Origin: Parietaria judaica
Taxonomy: Eukaryota > Streptophyta > Magnoliopsida > Rosales > Urticaceae
Direction of reading: 5' to 3'
Length of the DNA stretch: 64,000 nucleotides
Assembly: GCA_954871525.1 (NCBI GenBank)
Contig: OX940871.1
Location: forward strand, 25,890,586-25,954,585
The position numbers and the translations under genes are program-made. Each line of letters begins with the position of its first letter. Positions within the stretch are counted from its first letter, which is position 1. The notes under the pieces are model-generated. The model was not told the DNA's origin and did not search any database. It was given only the letters and a program-made list of their open reading frames with translations. This document shows, piece after piece, positions 46,258 to 57,096 of the stretch.

Positions 46258-46702
46258 TTATTCAATTGCACTTATATACGTAAAATGCAATCCTGTGTGG
46301 AGCATTGGTAGTTTTTCAAGTACGTATTTCTTCCCCGATTTATGCATTATAATAAACATATATTTCATGGCATTCTCATTTGCAGACTGAGTATCAAATT
46401 CATGAGAATATATATCCTTGAAACTCAACAGGTTTCTTTTAGATCTTGGGGAGAATAAGGCATTGTTTATTGTAAACATGGTGCCATTTGGTAATGTAAA
46501 ATTCGCTTTACCAACTCCTTCAATCAGATCTACAGGACCTGATATTGTATCCACACTGGCTTGTGTTGATTTTATGTTTGAGTAAAAACTTTTTATCCTT
46601 CAATATTGTGTGTGTCGTTCCACAGTCGAGTATACAAAATTCTCCAGCTTCACGATTAGCTTTGTCCATTTGAAAAACTTTAACTAAAAACAAAACACAC
46701 AT
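46258..46702 (-). pseudogene. Copia protease region, body 1
   Basis: Two overlapping frames. 46520-46702 carries FCILDCGTTHTIL, the position of the aspartic protease active site, where copia elements normally have D-[ST]-G; Cys here replaces the Ser/Thr. The continuation TISGPVDLIEGVGKANFTL lies in another frame (46258-46554), so a frameshift falls near 46545-46560. The later NALFSPRSKRNLLS motif is typical of the protease-integrase link in copia polyproteins. The lesion is shared with body 2. Confidence 0.85.
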
Positions 46703-46842
46703 TTTTGATAAGAAAGATAATTAATTAAACATGAGCATTAGTCTATTACACACCTTAAAATTCATGACATATTCTAAAAAGAAAAGACAAACAAACATCG
46801 GACCATTGGGCTTCATTCCCAAAAGGAATTACATAATTCATA

Positions 46843-47897
46843 TTAGTTTCCACTAGTCGCTTGTTCAGCAAAATCGCCAACTGTGTCAATGAAATCACCA
46901 TTGAAGTCGGATGCTTCGAGATGAGTGGATTCATTTTGGTTAATGAAGTTGACCTCTTTCTCTTTCCCTTTCCCCTTCATGGACTCTTGGTAGAGTTTGC
47001 ATAAGTGTGGTGGGGATCGGCAAACTCTTGACCAGTGCCCTTTTGTGCCACATCTGAAACAAGTGGTTTCAAAACCTTTTGGGGAGATCATCTCTTTTCC
47101 CTTTTTAGAAGGGTCATCGTGGCTCCTCCCGTGTTGCTGTTTTTTATGATAGTAGTTAGCGGACTTATAAGAGGGATTATAACCACCTCGTCCACGTCCG
47201 TAACTACGACCACGACCTCGGCCTCGCCCACGACCTCGCCCTCGCTCTCGACCATGAAAATAGTTCTTGGGCTCAGGCTCATCAGAGTTGATAGCGTTTG
47301 CTTCAGGAAGCGTTTTTTAGTCGGTCGGGCGAGATTGATGATTTTTCATTAGCAACTCATTATTCTTTTCTGCGATGAGGAGACAAGCAATTAGTTCATA
47401 ATACTTTTGAAAACCCCGTACACGATATTGTTGCTGTAAGGTTACATTTGATGCGTGGAAAGTAGAAAAAGTCTTTTCCAGCATTTCAGCGTCAGTTACC
47501 GTTACCCCACAAAATTTTAAGTGGGTCACGATTCTGAACATTACAGAATTATAGTCTCCGACTTTCTTGTAGTCTTGGAACCTTAAAGCGGTCCATTCAT
47601 CGCGAAAAATGGGGAGCATTACATCCCTTTGGTGATCGTATCTTTCTTTAAGATTTTTCCACAACTCACTTGGATTTTTCACAGTGAGATATTCATTTTT
47701 GAGGCTTTCGTCAAGGTGTCGACGAAGGAAGATTAAAGATCTCGCCTTGTCCGTCCTTGACGATTCGTTTACCTCCTTGAGTGTCTCAAGAAGATTCATT
47801 GATTCCAAGTGCATCTCAATATCCACTGTATCCAAGGCATGTAATTATTGCCAGTGATATCAAGAGGGCTAAATTCAAGCTTCACAAGATTTGACAT
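46843..47897 (-). pseudogene. Copia gag, body 1
   Basis: Begins with ATG at 47895-47897 and reads MSNLVKLEFSPLDITGNNY, the usual copia gag start. A frameshift near 47825-47835 moves the rest into the frame open at 47317-47835 (LRRHLDESLKNEYL, LWKNLKERYDHQ). An in-frame TAA (47317-47319) interrupts the capsid before an R/G-rich linker (47160-47260). The nucleocapsid CCHC knuckle CFRCGTKGHWSRVC is at 47020-47061. The ORF ends at 46843. Every break is found at the same place in body 2. Confidence 0.9.
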
Positions 47898-47935
47898 AGT
47901 GGTAACTAACATGAAAATAAAATAATTCATTAGAT

Positions 47936-48106
47936 TTAATTCAAAATATAAAAGTCTACAAATATTGTAAATAATAAAGCAAGATACATGAATACAACCA
48001 TCTTAAAGGAAAAATAAAATTCCTCCGGTGTAATATGAAAAATGAAAATACTAACATTAAATACAAGGATCATTATGGCTATAAAAACTAACATTAGTCT
48101 AGTCAT
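47936..48106 (-). CDS. Short hydrophobic ORF in copia leader, body 1
   Basis: A 56-codon frame (ATG at 48104-48106, TAA at 47936-47938) ends 38 bases before the gag ATG. It starts MTRLMLVFIAIMILVF and has a second hydrophobic run (VVFMYLALLFTIFV), so two membrane segments or a signal-peptide-like start are predicted. It follows a TATA-box sequence at 48181-48190 by about 75 bases. I do not recognise the protein. It may be a captured host 5' exon, an upstream ORF that affects gag translation, or chance in AT-rich DNA. It is intact in both bodies although gag and pol are broken. Confidence 0.35.
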   Translation of the reverse strand: MTRLMLVFIAIMILVFNVSIFIFHITPEEFYFSFKMVVFMYLALLFTIFVDFYILN

Positions 48107-48180
48107 TTTTCGGCTAAAACTTGGAGAGAAAATATGAGGTAGAATAAGAGATGTGAATTTTGTATGGTTTGATAAACTTG

Positions 48181-48190
48181 TATTTATAGT
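48181..48190 (-). promoter_or_regulatory. Second TATA box in copia leader, body 1
   Basis: ACTATAAATA on the minus strand, followed by a CT-rich stretch (CACATCTCTTATTCTACC) like a plant 5' leader. It is separate from the LTR TATA box about 790 bases upstream. Same in body 2 at 54079-54088. Confidence 0.45.
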
Positions 48191-48376
48191 GTAAAAACTA
48201 GCCGTTTATAGCCATTATATAGCCGTTGGAAATACACTAACATAATGTAATTAAATGCTATAATTAGGTAATTGATGATATGTCATAAAATGAGATGTAA
48301 AAATAGTCAAACATTATACATATATAATATTAATCATAAGCATATTGAAAATGAAGTAGTTAAAACTAATCTCAAT

Positions 48377-48674
48377 AATATCATTTTACTATAAGGTGGC
48401 AGAGCCTCCTATATATAATAATTTGATATTACTTGAAGATAATTTTTTTTTTAGATGTAAATCACATCATTTTATTATAAGGTGGCATAGCCTTCCATTG
48501 TATAATAATATGATGTTATACATAAGAAAGTTAAATATTGTAAATCATATTACATAAGGTGGCAAAGCCTCCTGTGTATGGTAAGATGATGTTATTCATA
48601 AAAATAATTAATTATCATAGATCCCATCACATTACTATAAGGTGGCAGAGCCTCCTGTATATAGTAATATGATG
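48377..48674 (-). ncRNA. Four related hairpins in copia leader, body 1
   Basis: Four degenerate units, each with a core like AAGGTGGCAGAGCCTCC (itself able to pair GGC/GCC), flanked by inverted AT-rich arms. Hairpins: 48377-48430, 48465-48515, 48544-48590, 48625-48674. Arms of unit 2 (CATCATTTTATTATA / TATAATAATATGATG) and unit 4 (CATCACATTACTATA / TATAGTAATATGATG) differ from each other at arm position 11 on both sides, so pairing is kept. The non-paired arm positions in unit 4 and one in unit 1 become G-U wobbles in the element's own (minus) RNA. This points to a structured RNA in the leader. Role unknown: packaging, dimerisation or translation are possible. Confidence 0.55.
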
Positions 48675-48766
48675 TTGTACAACGATAATAATAATTATAA
48701 AATTTTCAGTCCACAGTTTAATATACCGTGTTCTGAGCTTACCGTAGAGTGATCGTGTTGATAACG

Positions 48767-49007
48767 TGTTATAAATTCACTAACTTTGCACCTTGATTTT
48801 AAGTGGTAAGAAATTTGGTGAGTGGTGTGTTTTATGGAAAAGATGATGGAGAGAAGTAAGATGTGAGTGAGATAAATGTAAGTGTAGAAATGTGAGAGGT
48901 GAATTTTATTCATCCACTTAGGGTGGTATTTATAGGAAATTTGGAGCATACAATTGTTGACTAATATAGTGTGAAAATAAATGAGCATTTCACATTTATT
49001 CATAACA
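48767..49007 (-). repeat. Copia LTR 2 (shared middle LTR)
   Basis: Same sequence as LTR 1 by eye. It serves as the 5' LTR for body 1 (leader CGTTATCAACACG joins at 48766) and the 3' LTR for body 2 (polypurine tract at 49008). No target duplication borders it. Confidence 0.95.
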
Positions 49008-49136
49008 CTCCCCCTTGGAATGCTCATTACAAGATTTACGTGTTAATGCTGCCTCATTAAAAACCTTACTAGGAAAAACCCTGTGGGATAAAAACCATAG
49101 TGAGGAAAAAAGAGTGCAGTCACGTAAAGCTCCCCC

Positions 49137-50700
49137 TCATGCTGACATGGGTGATAAATTTTGTAGTCTTCGCATCCCGATGTCATGAACATGTTTTCTG
49201 AAAGTTGAAGTAGGGAGCGCCTTTGTGAAGAGATCCGCCGAGTTTTCGCTGGAACGAACATACTGGATACTGATGACATTGTTCTTTTCCAGTTCTTGAG
49301 TAAACGAAAAAAACTTCGGAGGAATATGCTTTGTTCTGTCGCTTATGATAAATCCTTCCTTCATCTGAACAACACACGCAGCATTATCTTCGTAAAGTAT
49401 GATGGGATCATCATTTGTTAGAAGACCACTTGTGGTTCTGATATGCTGTGTCACGGATCTAAGCCACACGCACTCACGGCTAGCTTCATGTAGTGCGATG
49501 ATCTCAGCATGGTTTGATGATGTCGCAACGAGTGTCTGTTTCTGGGAGCGCCAAGAAATTGCAGTCCCTCCGCAGGTAAACACGTATCCCATTTGGGATC
49601 TCCCTTTATGTGAATCTGACAAGTAACCTGCATCTGCATAGCCAATCAAAACTGGTTTCGTATTGTTAGGGTAAAATAATCCTAAATCAATTGTTCCTTG
49701 AAGATAACGAAACACATGTTTAATTCCATTCCAGTGTCTTTTAGTAGGAGTCGAACTGAATCTTGCTAATAAATTAACAGCAAAAGATATATCCGGCCGA
49801 GTACAATTAGCAAGGTACATAAGAGCTCCAATTGCACTGAAATATGGTACTTCTGGACCAAGAATCTCTTCAGATTCCTCACATGGACGATACGGATCCT
49901 TTCGTACATCAAGGGACCTCACGACCATTGGGGTACTCAATGGATTTGATTTATCCATATTGAATCTCTTTAAGATTCTTCTCGTGTAATTTGATTGATG
50001 CACAAGTATCCCGCTTTGGAAGTGTTCAATTTGCAAACCGAGACAATACTTTGTTTTCCCAAGGTCTTTCATTTCGAATTCTTTCTTTAAGTAAGATATT
50101 ACTTCCTGGATCTCTTCATTGGTCCCAATGATATTTAAATCATCAACATAGACAGCGATAATCACACAACCATATGTTGTTTTCTGAATAAAAACACAAG
50201 GGCAAAGAGGGTCGCTTAGCCGGTTGTACCACATGCGTCCGGATTGCTTTAACCCATAAAGAGACCTTTGCAATTTGATTGAATATCTTTCTCTGGGTTT
50301 TGAACTTGATGCTTCAGGCATTTTGAATCCTTCGGGAATTCTCATGTAAATATCAGTATCAAGTGATCCGTATAAATAAGCGGTAACAACATCCATGAGG
50401 TGCATATTTAGTTTCTCATGAACAGCTACACTGATCAAGTATCTGAATGTAATTCCATCCATGACAGGAGAATATGTTTCCTCAGAGTCAATTCCGGGCC
50501 TTTGAGAAAAACCTTGTGCAACAAGTCGAGCCTTGTATCTCACAATCTCATTTTTCTCATTTCTCTTTCGTACAAATACCCATTTGTATCCAACAGGTCT
50601 CACATCTTCAGGTGTGAGCACTATAGGCCCAAAAACATTACGTTTGTTAAGCGATTCTAATTCAACATCAATAGCCCTTTTTCCATTCAGCCCAATCGGG
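49137..50700 (-). pseudogene. Copia RT and RNase H, body 2
   Basis: Same domains as body 1. The open frame is longer (49137-50792, 551 codons) because codon 50656-50658 is GAA here rather than TAA. The remaining breaks near the integrase junction (TGA at 50701-50703 and the +1 shift) are the same. One residue differs in the RNase H tail (Gly against Ser, base 49221). Confidence 0.92.
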
Positions 50701-52155
50701 TCATTTTTTACATTCGGTAACAGACCGTGGTTCAGGATCCCCATTATTTTTGTCCATAACATCGCATGCCAAATTGTAACAGAGTGCATCATCGATGTCC
50801 ATATCTCGGTTCCACATTATATCTGTACTGGCATAATTAATCGAAATTTCTAGATTTTCCTCGTCGCGTATTTCTTCAGGAATACGTTCCTCTATATTGG
50901 GGTCATCTTGTTTCTCTGCTCCTTTTCTTTTTCGAGGATTTTTATCTTTGGAACCGAGTGGTCTCCCACGCTTCAGGCGTGTTGTGACTTCATGGGTGAC
51001 TTTATTTTCAATTTGCCCTTTTGGAATCTCTATTTGGGCAGGAGCGTTCTCAGCTGGTATATGAGATTTAGTCACTCTCTTTGTGTCTGTAAATGCATCA
51101 GGAAGTTGATTTGCTATATCTTGCAAATGCAAAATTCTTTGAACTTTTCCTTCACAATCTTTTGTGTAAGGATCAAGATGCAATAATGTTGGTACAGACC
51201 ATGTAATTTCTCTTTCCAGCTGTTTTCTTTCTCCCCCTAATGCTGGGAAATTTTCTTCATCAAAGTGGCAATCAGCAAAACGAGCTATGCAAATATTCTC
51301 AGTTTGAGGTTCAAGGTATTTAACAATAGATGGGCTTTCAAAGCCTACATAAATACCAAGACTTCTTTGTGGCCCCATCTTTGTTCTTTGGGGTGGTTCA
51401 ATAGGCACATAAACAGCACAACCAAAAATCCTTAGATGGGATATATTTGGTTCTTGGCCGAATACAAGTTGCACTGGGGAGTATTTATGATATGCACTTG
51501 GTCTGATGCGAATTAATGCCGCAGCATGTAATATTGCATGACCCCATACCGAAGTAGGAAGCATTGTTCTCATTATCAATGGTCTAGCAATAAGTTGGAG
51601 GCGCTTGATCAATGATTCAGCCAGACCATTTTGTGTGTGAACATGAGCAACAGGATGCTCGACATCAATCCCAACTGACATACAATAATCATCGAATGCC
51701 TGGGATGTGAATTCACCGGCATTATCAAGTCTGATTTTCTTGATCGGATGATCGGGAAATTGAGCTCGCAATTTGATTATCTGAGCGAGTAATTTAGCAA
51801 ATTCCATATTGCGAGTTGATAATAAACACACATGTGACCATTTTCTAGAGGCATCTATCAATACCATGAAGTATCGAAATGGTCCACACAGTGGGTGAAT
51901 TGGCCCACATATATCACCTTGAATACGCTCAAGGAACATAGGTGATTCTGTTTCAACTTTTCCCGGTGAAGGTCTTATGATTAATTTTCCAAGAGAACAA
52001 GTTTTACACTGGAATATTTTTCCTTGAGGGATCTTCTGGTCCTTCAATGGATGTCCATGTGTATTTTCAATAATTCTCCGCATCATGGTTGAACCAGGAT
52101 GACCTAGGCGGTCATGTCATATGGTAAATATTGGAGGTTTGGCAACTACCATATT
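50701..52155 (-). pseudogene. Copia integrase, body 2
   Basis: 461-codon open part 50701-52086, with the same D-62-D-35-E core and zinc-finger cysteines as body 1. One residue differs near the end (Asp against Val, base 50798). The TGA at 52117-52119 and TAA at 52156-52158 match body 1. Confidence 0.9.
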
Positions 52156-52600
52156 TTATTCAATTGCACTTATATACGTAAAATGCAATCCTGTGTGGAG
52201 CATTGGTAGTTTTTCAAGTACGTATTTCTTCCCCGATTTATGCATTATAATAAACATATATTTCATGGCATTCTCATTTGCAGACTGAGTATCAAATTCA
52301 TGAGAATATATATCCTTGAAACTCAACAGGTTTCTTTTAGATCTTGGGGAGAATAAGGCATTGTTTATTGTAAACATGGTGCCATTTGGTAATGTAAAAT
52401 TCGCTTTACCAACTCCTTCAATCAGATCTACAGGACCTGATATTGTATCCACACTGGCTTGTGTTGATTTTATGTTTGAGTAAAAACTTTTTATCCTTCA
52501 ATATTGTGTGTGTCGTTCCACAGTCGAGTATACAAAATTCTCCAGCTTCACGATTAGCTTTGTCCATTTGAAAAACTTTAACTAAAAACAAAACACACAT
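52156..52600 (-). pseudogene. Copia protease region, body 2
   Basis: Same two overlapping frames, same DCG in place of the usual active-site triplet, and same frameshift as body 1; no difference seen. Confidence 0.85.
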
Positions 52601-52740
52601 TTTTGATAAGAAAGATAATTAATTAAACATGAGCATTAGTCTATTACACACCTTAAAATTCATGACATATTCTAAAAAGAAAAGACAAACAAACATCGGA
52701 CCATTGGGCTTCATTCCCAAAAGGAATTACATAATTCATA

Positions 52741-53795
52741 TTAGTTTCCACTAGTCGCTTGTTCAGCAAAATCGCCAACTGTGTCAATGAAATCACCATT
52801 GAAGTCGGATGCTTCGAGATGAGTGGATTCATTTTGGTTAATGAAGTTGACCTCTTTCTCTTTCCCTTTCCCCTTCATGGACTCTTGGTAGAGTTTGCAT
52901 AAGTGTGGTGGGGATCGGCAAACTCTTGACCAGTGCCCTTTTGTGCCACATCTGAAACAAGTGGTTTCAAAACCTTTTGGGGAGATCATCTCTTTTCCCT
53001 TTTTAGAAGGGTCATCGTGGCTCCTCCCGTGTTGCTGTTTTTTATGATAGTAGTTAGCGGACTTATAAGAGGGATTATAACCACCTCGTCCACGTCCGTA
53101 ACTACGACCACGACCTCGGCCTCGCCCACGACCTCGCCCTCGCTCTCGACCATGAAAATAGTTCTTGGGCTCAGGCTCATCAGAGTTGATAGCGTTTGCT
53201 TCAGGAAGCGTTTTTTAGTCGGTCGGGCGAGATTGATGATTTTTCATTAGCAACTCATTATTCTTTTCTGCGATGAGGAGACAAGCAATTAGTTCATAAT
53301 ACTTTTGAAAACCCCGTACACGATATTGTTGCTGTAAGGTTACATTTGATGCGTGGAAAGTAGAAAAAGTCTTTTCCAGCATTTCAGCGTCAGTTACCGT
53401 TACCCCACAAAATTTTAAGTGGGTCACGATTCTGAACATTACAGAATTATAGTCTCCGACTTTCTTGTAGTCTTGGAACCTTAAAGCGGTCCATTCATCG
53501 CGAAAAATGGGGAGCATTACATCCCTTTGGTGATCGTATCTTTCTTTAAGATTTTTCCACAACTCACTTGGATTTTTCACAGTGAGATATTCATTTTTGA
53601 GGCTTTCGTCAAGGTGTCGACGAAGGAAGATTAAAGATCTCGCCTTGTCCGTCCTTGACGATTCGTTTACCTCCTTGAGTGTCTCAAGAAGATTCATTGA
53701 TTCCAAGTGCATCTCAATATCCACTGTATCCAAGGCATGTAATTATTGCCAGTGATATCAAGAGGGCTAAATTCAAGCTTCACAAGATTTGACAT
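52741..53795 (-). pseudogene. Copia gag, body 2
   Basis: ATG at 53793-53795, frameshift near 53725-53733, TAA at 53215-53217 and CCHC knuckle at 52918-52959. Every lesion matches body 1. Confidence 0.9.
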
Positions 53796-53833
53796 AGTGG
53801 TAACTAACATGAAAATAAAATAATTCATTAGAT

Positions 53834-54004
53834 TTAATTCAAAATATAAAAGTCTACAAATATTGTAAATAATAAAGCAAGATACATGAATACAACCATC
53901 TTAAAGGAAAAATAAAATTCCTCCGGTGTAATATGAAAAATGAAAATACTAACATTAAATACAAGGATCATTATGGCTATAAAAACTAACATTAGTCTAG
54001 TCAT
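53834..54004 (-). CDS. Short hydrophobic ORF in copia leader, body 2
   Basis: Same 56-codon frame as at 47936-48106, with the same TATA box upstream (54079-54088). No difference seen between copies. Confidence 0.35.
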   Translation of the reverse strand: MTRLMLVFIAIMILVFNVSIFIFHITPEEFYFSFKMVVFMYLALLFTIFVDFYILN

Positions 54005-54274
54005 TTTTCGGCTAAAACTTGGAGAGAAAATATGAGGTAGAATAAGAGATGTGAATTTTGTATGGTTTGATAAACTTGTATTTATAGTGTAAAAACTAGC
54101 CGTTTATAGCCATTATATAGCCGTTGGAAATACACTAACATAATGTAATTAAATGCTATAATTAGGTAATTGATGATATGTCATAAAATGAGATGTAAAA
54201 ATAGTCAAACATTATACATATATAATATTAATCATAAGCATATTGAAAATGAAGTAGTTAAAACTAATCTCAAT

Positions 54275-54572
54275 AATATCATTTTACTATAAGGTGGCAG
54301 AGCCTCCTATATATAATAATTTGATATTACTTGAAGATAATTTTTTTTTTAGATGTAAATCACATCATTTTATTATAAGGTGGCATAGCCTTCCATTGTA
54401 TAATAATATGATGTTATACATAAGAAAGTTAAATATTGTAAATCATATTACATAAGGTGGCAAAGCCTCCTGTGTATGGTAAGATGATGTTATTCATAAA
54501 AATAATTAATTATCATAGATCCCATCACATTACTATAAGGTGGCAGAGCCTCCTGTATATAGTAATATGATG
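54275..54572 (-). ncRNA. Four leader hairpins, body 2
   Basis: Same four units as 48377-48674, shifted by 5,898 bases; no difference seen. Confidence 0.55.
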
Positions 54573-54664
54573 TTGTACAACGATAATAATAATTATAAAA
54601 TTTTCAGTCCACAGTTTAATATACCGTGTTCTGAGCTTACCGTAGAGTGATCGTGTTGATAACG

Positions 54665-54905
54665 TGTTATAAATTCACTAACTTTGCACCTTGATTTTAA
54701 GTGGTAAGAAATTTGGTGAGTGGTGTGTTTTATGGAAAAGATGATGGAGAGAAGTAAGATGTGAGTGAGATAAATGTAAGTGTAGAAATGTGAGAGGTGA
54801 ATTTTATTCATCCACTTAGGGTGGTATTTATAGGAAATTTGGAGCATACAATTGTTGACTAATATAGTGTGAAAATAAATGAGCATTTCACATTTATTCA
54901 TAACA
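54665..54905 (-). repeat. Copia LTR 3 (5' LTR of body 2)
   Basis: By eye the same as LTR 1 and LTR 2 over all 241 bases. It is the outer 5' LTR of the array. Followed by the target duplication AGTAT. Confidence 0.95.
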
Positions 54906-54910
54906 AGTAT

Positions 54911-55090
54911 TAAATTTTTTGAATATCTATCGGCATGTCCATCGAAAATCTTTTTTCGAAGATATGCGAAACGATATATACATCGGCATATCAATCGATT
55001 TACCTATGAGATACCAATCGACAAGCGATATATCCGTAAAATAAAAAGTGTGAAAGGACATCGGCAAACGGTATTTAAAGCCTTGGTGAA
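54911..55090. repeat. CGATAT-rich dispersed repeat, fragment
   Basis: ATCGGCATG, CGATATATAC, GGCAAACGGTATTTAAAGCC and similar words place this in the same family as 2200-2515 and 6641-8476. The copia array borders it directly. Confidence 0.5.
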
Positions 55091-56654
55091 AAGTAGATAA
55101 TGGTCAAGACTCAAGTGTATATAAATATAATAAGAGAATTGAACCATGTACAAGTACAACTTATCACTAACTAATAATTTTGTTAAATTAATACTGAATA
55201 AAAATAATATTTTTTATTAATAATTAATAAATTAATAATACTTATTAAAAAATATTTTTCTAAATCCAAACTCTAAGATGTAAAATTAAACTATTATTTT
55301 ATAAATTAAAAACCTTGATAATATAATACATTATTGATCCTAATAATATTCATTTATAAAAGCTATATTATGTTTAGTAGAAAAAGAAATGTTACTGGTG
55401 TGGCAAATGTATTTTAACTGTACTAAATTAAAATGAAATAATTTAATCTATTTTACAGTGATAAATATACTCAAGTTTTTTTTTTTTTTATTGAGAATTC
55501 CGTGAGTTTTTCTTTTCAGAATATGTTCAAGTTGGAGTAAATATTGAACTTGGGATATTCAAGTTGTATTAAAATGAAATTTTAGACATTTGTCATTGTA
55601 AAAAAATGAGTTTATCGAACTTCGATTACAAACATTTATCATTATTGACTAAAAAATGATTTGAGTGGATTTATAGTTTTAAAGAGAAGATTCATATATG
55701 ACTTATAATTAGTCCAAATGAAAATAAATATTATTGAAAATTTTATATATACATTATTTTTGCTCGTGTGTATATATATATACAACTATAATATTATATG
55801 TCAAAGGAATACAATAGAACTTTTTTACATTAATATTTAATAAAATAATATTTTTCTATAGTCGCGAATGCTTTAATTAACATATTAAAATTTTACTCGA
55901 TAAATTAATAATATCGATTAATAAAATAAATTTCTCTTATCTTACATAGAGGATTTATTGTATGTTGGAAAGTTTGATTACAAACCCACAACTATTAAAA
56001 AAACAAAAGACAAAATTTAGAAAAAGTTTGTTCATTTAATCTAATGTTAAGAAGAAGAAGAAAAGAAGAAGAAGGAAGAAGAAAGAAGAAGAAGAAGAGA
56101 ACCGAATTTGAAAAAAAAAAAAATTAAGTTAGTTTGGTGTTTGAAAAGAGAAGACCCATCTATGACTTCTAATTACTACAAAATTAGACCTCCATCATGC
56201 ATGATTATATTTAGGTATTTCTCATTAATTTAAATGCATAATTATAGTATAAATGTATTAGCTTATGTATTACTAATTAATTATTATGAGCCATGACTCT
56301 CCCAACGTCAGACCATTAAACATATCATAATAATATCTGATTATGATATTGCTAATCATGGGATCCCATGTGACAGCTGTACAATCATAGGGAGAAATAT
56401 ATATTTAACTAAAGACCTTAAATATACATTGTAGTAATGTAAAATAAATAACAAAATCCAAGCAAGAAATACCGGGTGGACCCACACGGATTTTTTGCAT
56501 GAAGAAACCTCGAGAAGTATCAAAAGAGAAGGAGACCCATGCTTCTCTTTTTTTTTCATGAATGACATAAATGTTTCAAATGTACAGTGGGTATAGTATA
56601 AGTGTATAGGTGTTATGTGAACAATGTATATTACATTATGTAACTCTTGTATTA
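55091..56654. other. AT-rich intergenic DNA
   Basis: No gene recognised. A GAA-rich purine run lies at about 56048-56100. Confidence 0.4.
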
Positions 56655-57096
56655 TATCAAGGTTCTATGTATCAATATCGATATCGTTTCGCATTTTCTA
56701 ATTTACGGATATATCGATTGCCGACAGGCATGACGATAGATAAATCCGAAGAAAAAGATATATTGTTTGCCGAGAATATCGCATAATTTTGCGGATATAT
56801 CCATGCCGATCAAAATATCGATGGATATTTCTAATAATATTTTTAGTATTTCAATCATATTTCTATATAGTTTATAAATTACCAATTTAATAAATATGAC
56901 ACATAGTTATAGCCTAGAAAACACTCATAAATCATAATATAGCACAAACATATAGCATAAAAATAATACATCGTAACATAATATCGACATAACATAAAAT
57001 AAGCTAGACATTATAATAAAGTCATAGAGTACAAACATATATATGAAGTACGATTTTAAATGTTGATATCGATGTTGTTTCGCACGCTCTATTTTA
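56655..57096 (+). repeat. CGATAT-rich dispersed repeat, copies in tandem
   Basis: 56655-57010 is the inverse of 2200-2515 (both share ATCGATATCG, a GGATATATC block and an AT-rich tail with TTTATAAATTACCAATTTAA). A second start, TTTTAAATGTTGATATCGAT, follows at about 57052 and runs to the LINE insertion. Its continuation is found at 57657-57784, beyond the LINE. Confidence 0.55.

Larger units (their letters stand above)
42864..54910 (-). mobile_element. Ty1/copia tandem array: LTR-body-LTR-body-LTR
   Basis: Three 241-bp LTRs at 42869-43109, 48767-49007 and 54665-54905, spaced 5,898 bases apart, enclose two bodies of 5,657 bases. The whole array has AGTAT on each outer side (42864-42868 and 54906-54910) and no duplication around the inner LTR. 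So one copia element inserted once and became a tandem dimer sharing the middle LTR. The domain order on the minus strand (gag, protease, integrase, RT, RNase H) is Ty1/copia. I found only three single-base differences between bodies by eye: 43323/49221, 44759/50657 and 44900/50798. Both bodies carry the same disabling mutations, so neither encodes a complete polyprotein. Confidence 0.95.

Noticed and set aside
43285..51186. Plus-strand frames such as 45010-45288 and 50908-51186
   Set aside because: Antisense shadows of the copia integrase and RT regions.
42869..54905. Two independent copia insertions side by side
   Set aside because: No target duplication around the middle LTR, which is shared by both bodies, and both bodies carry the same lesions.
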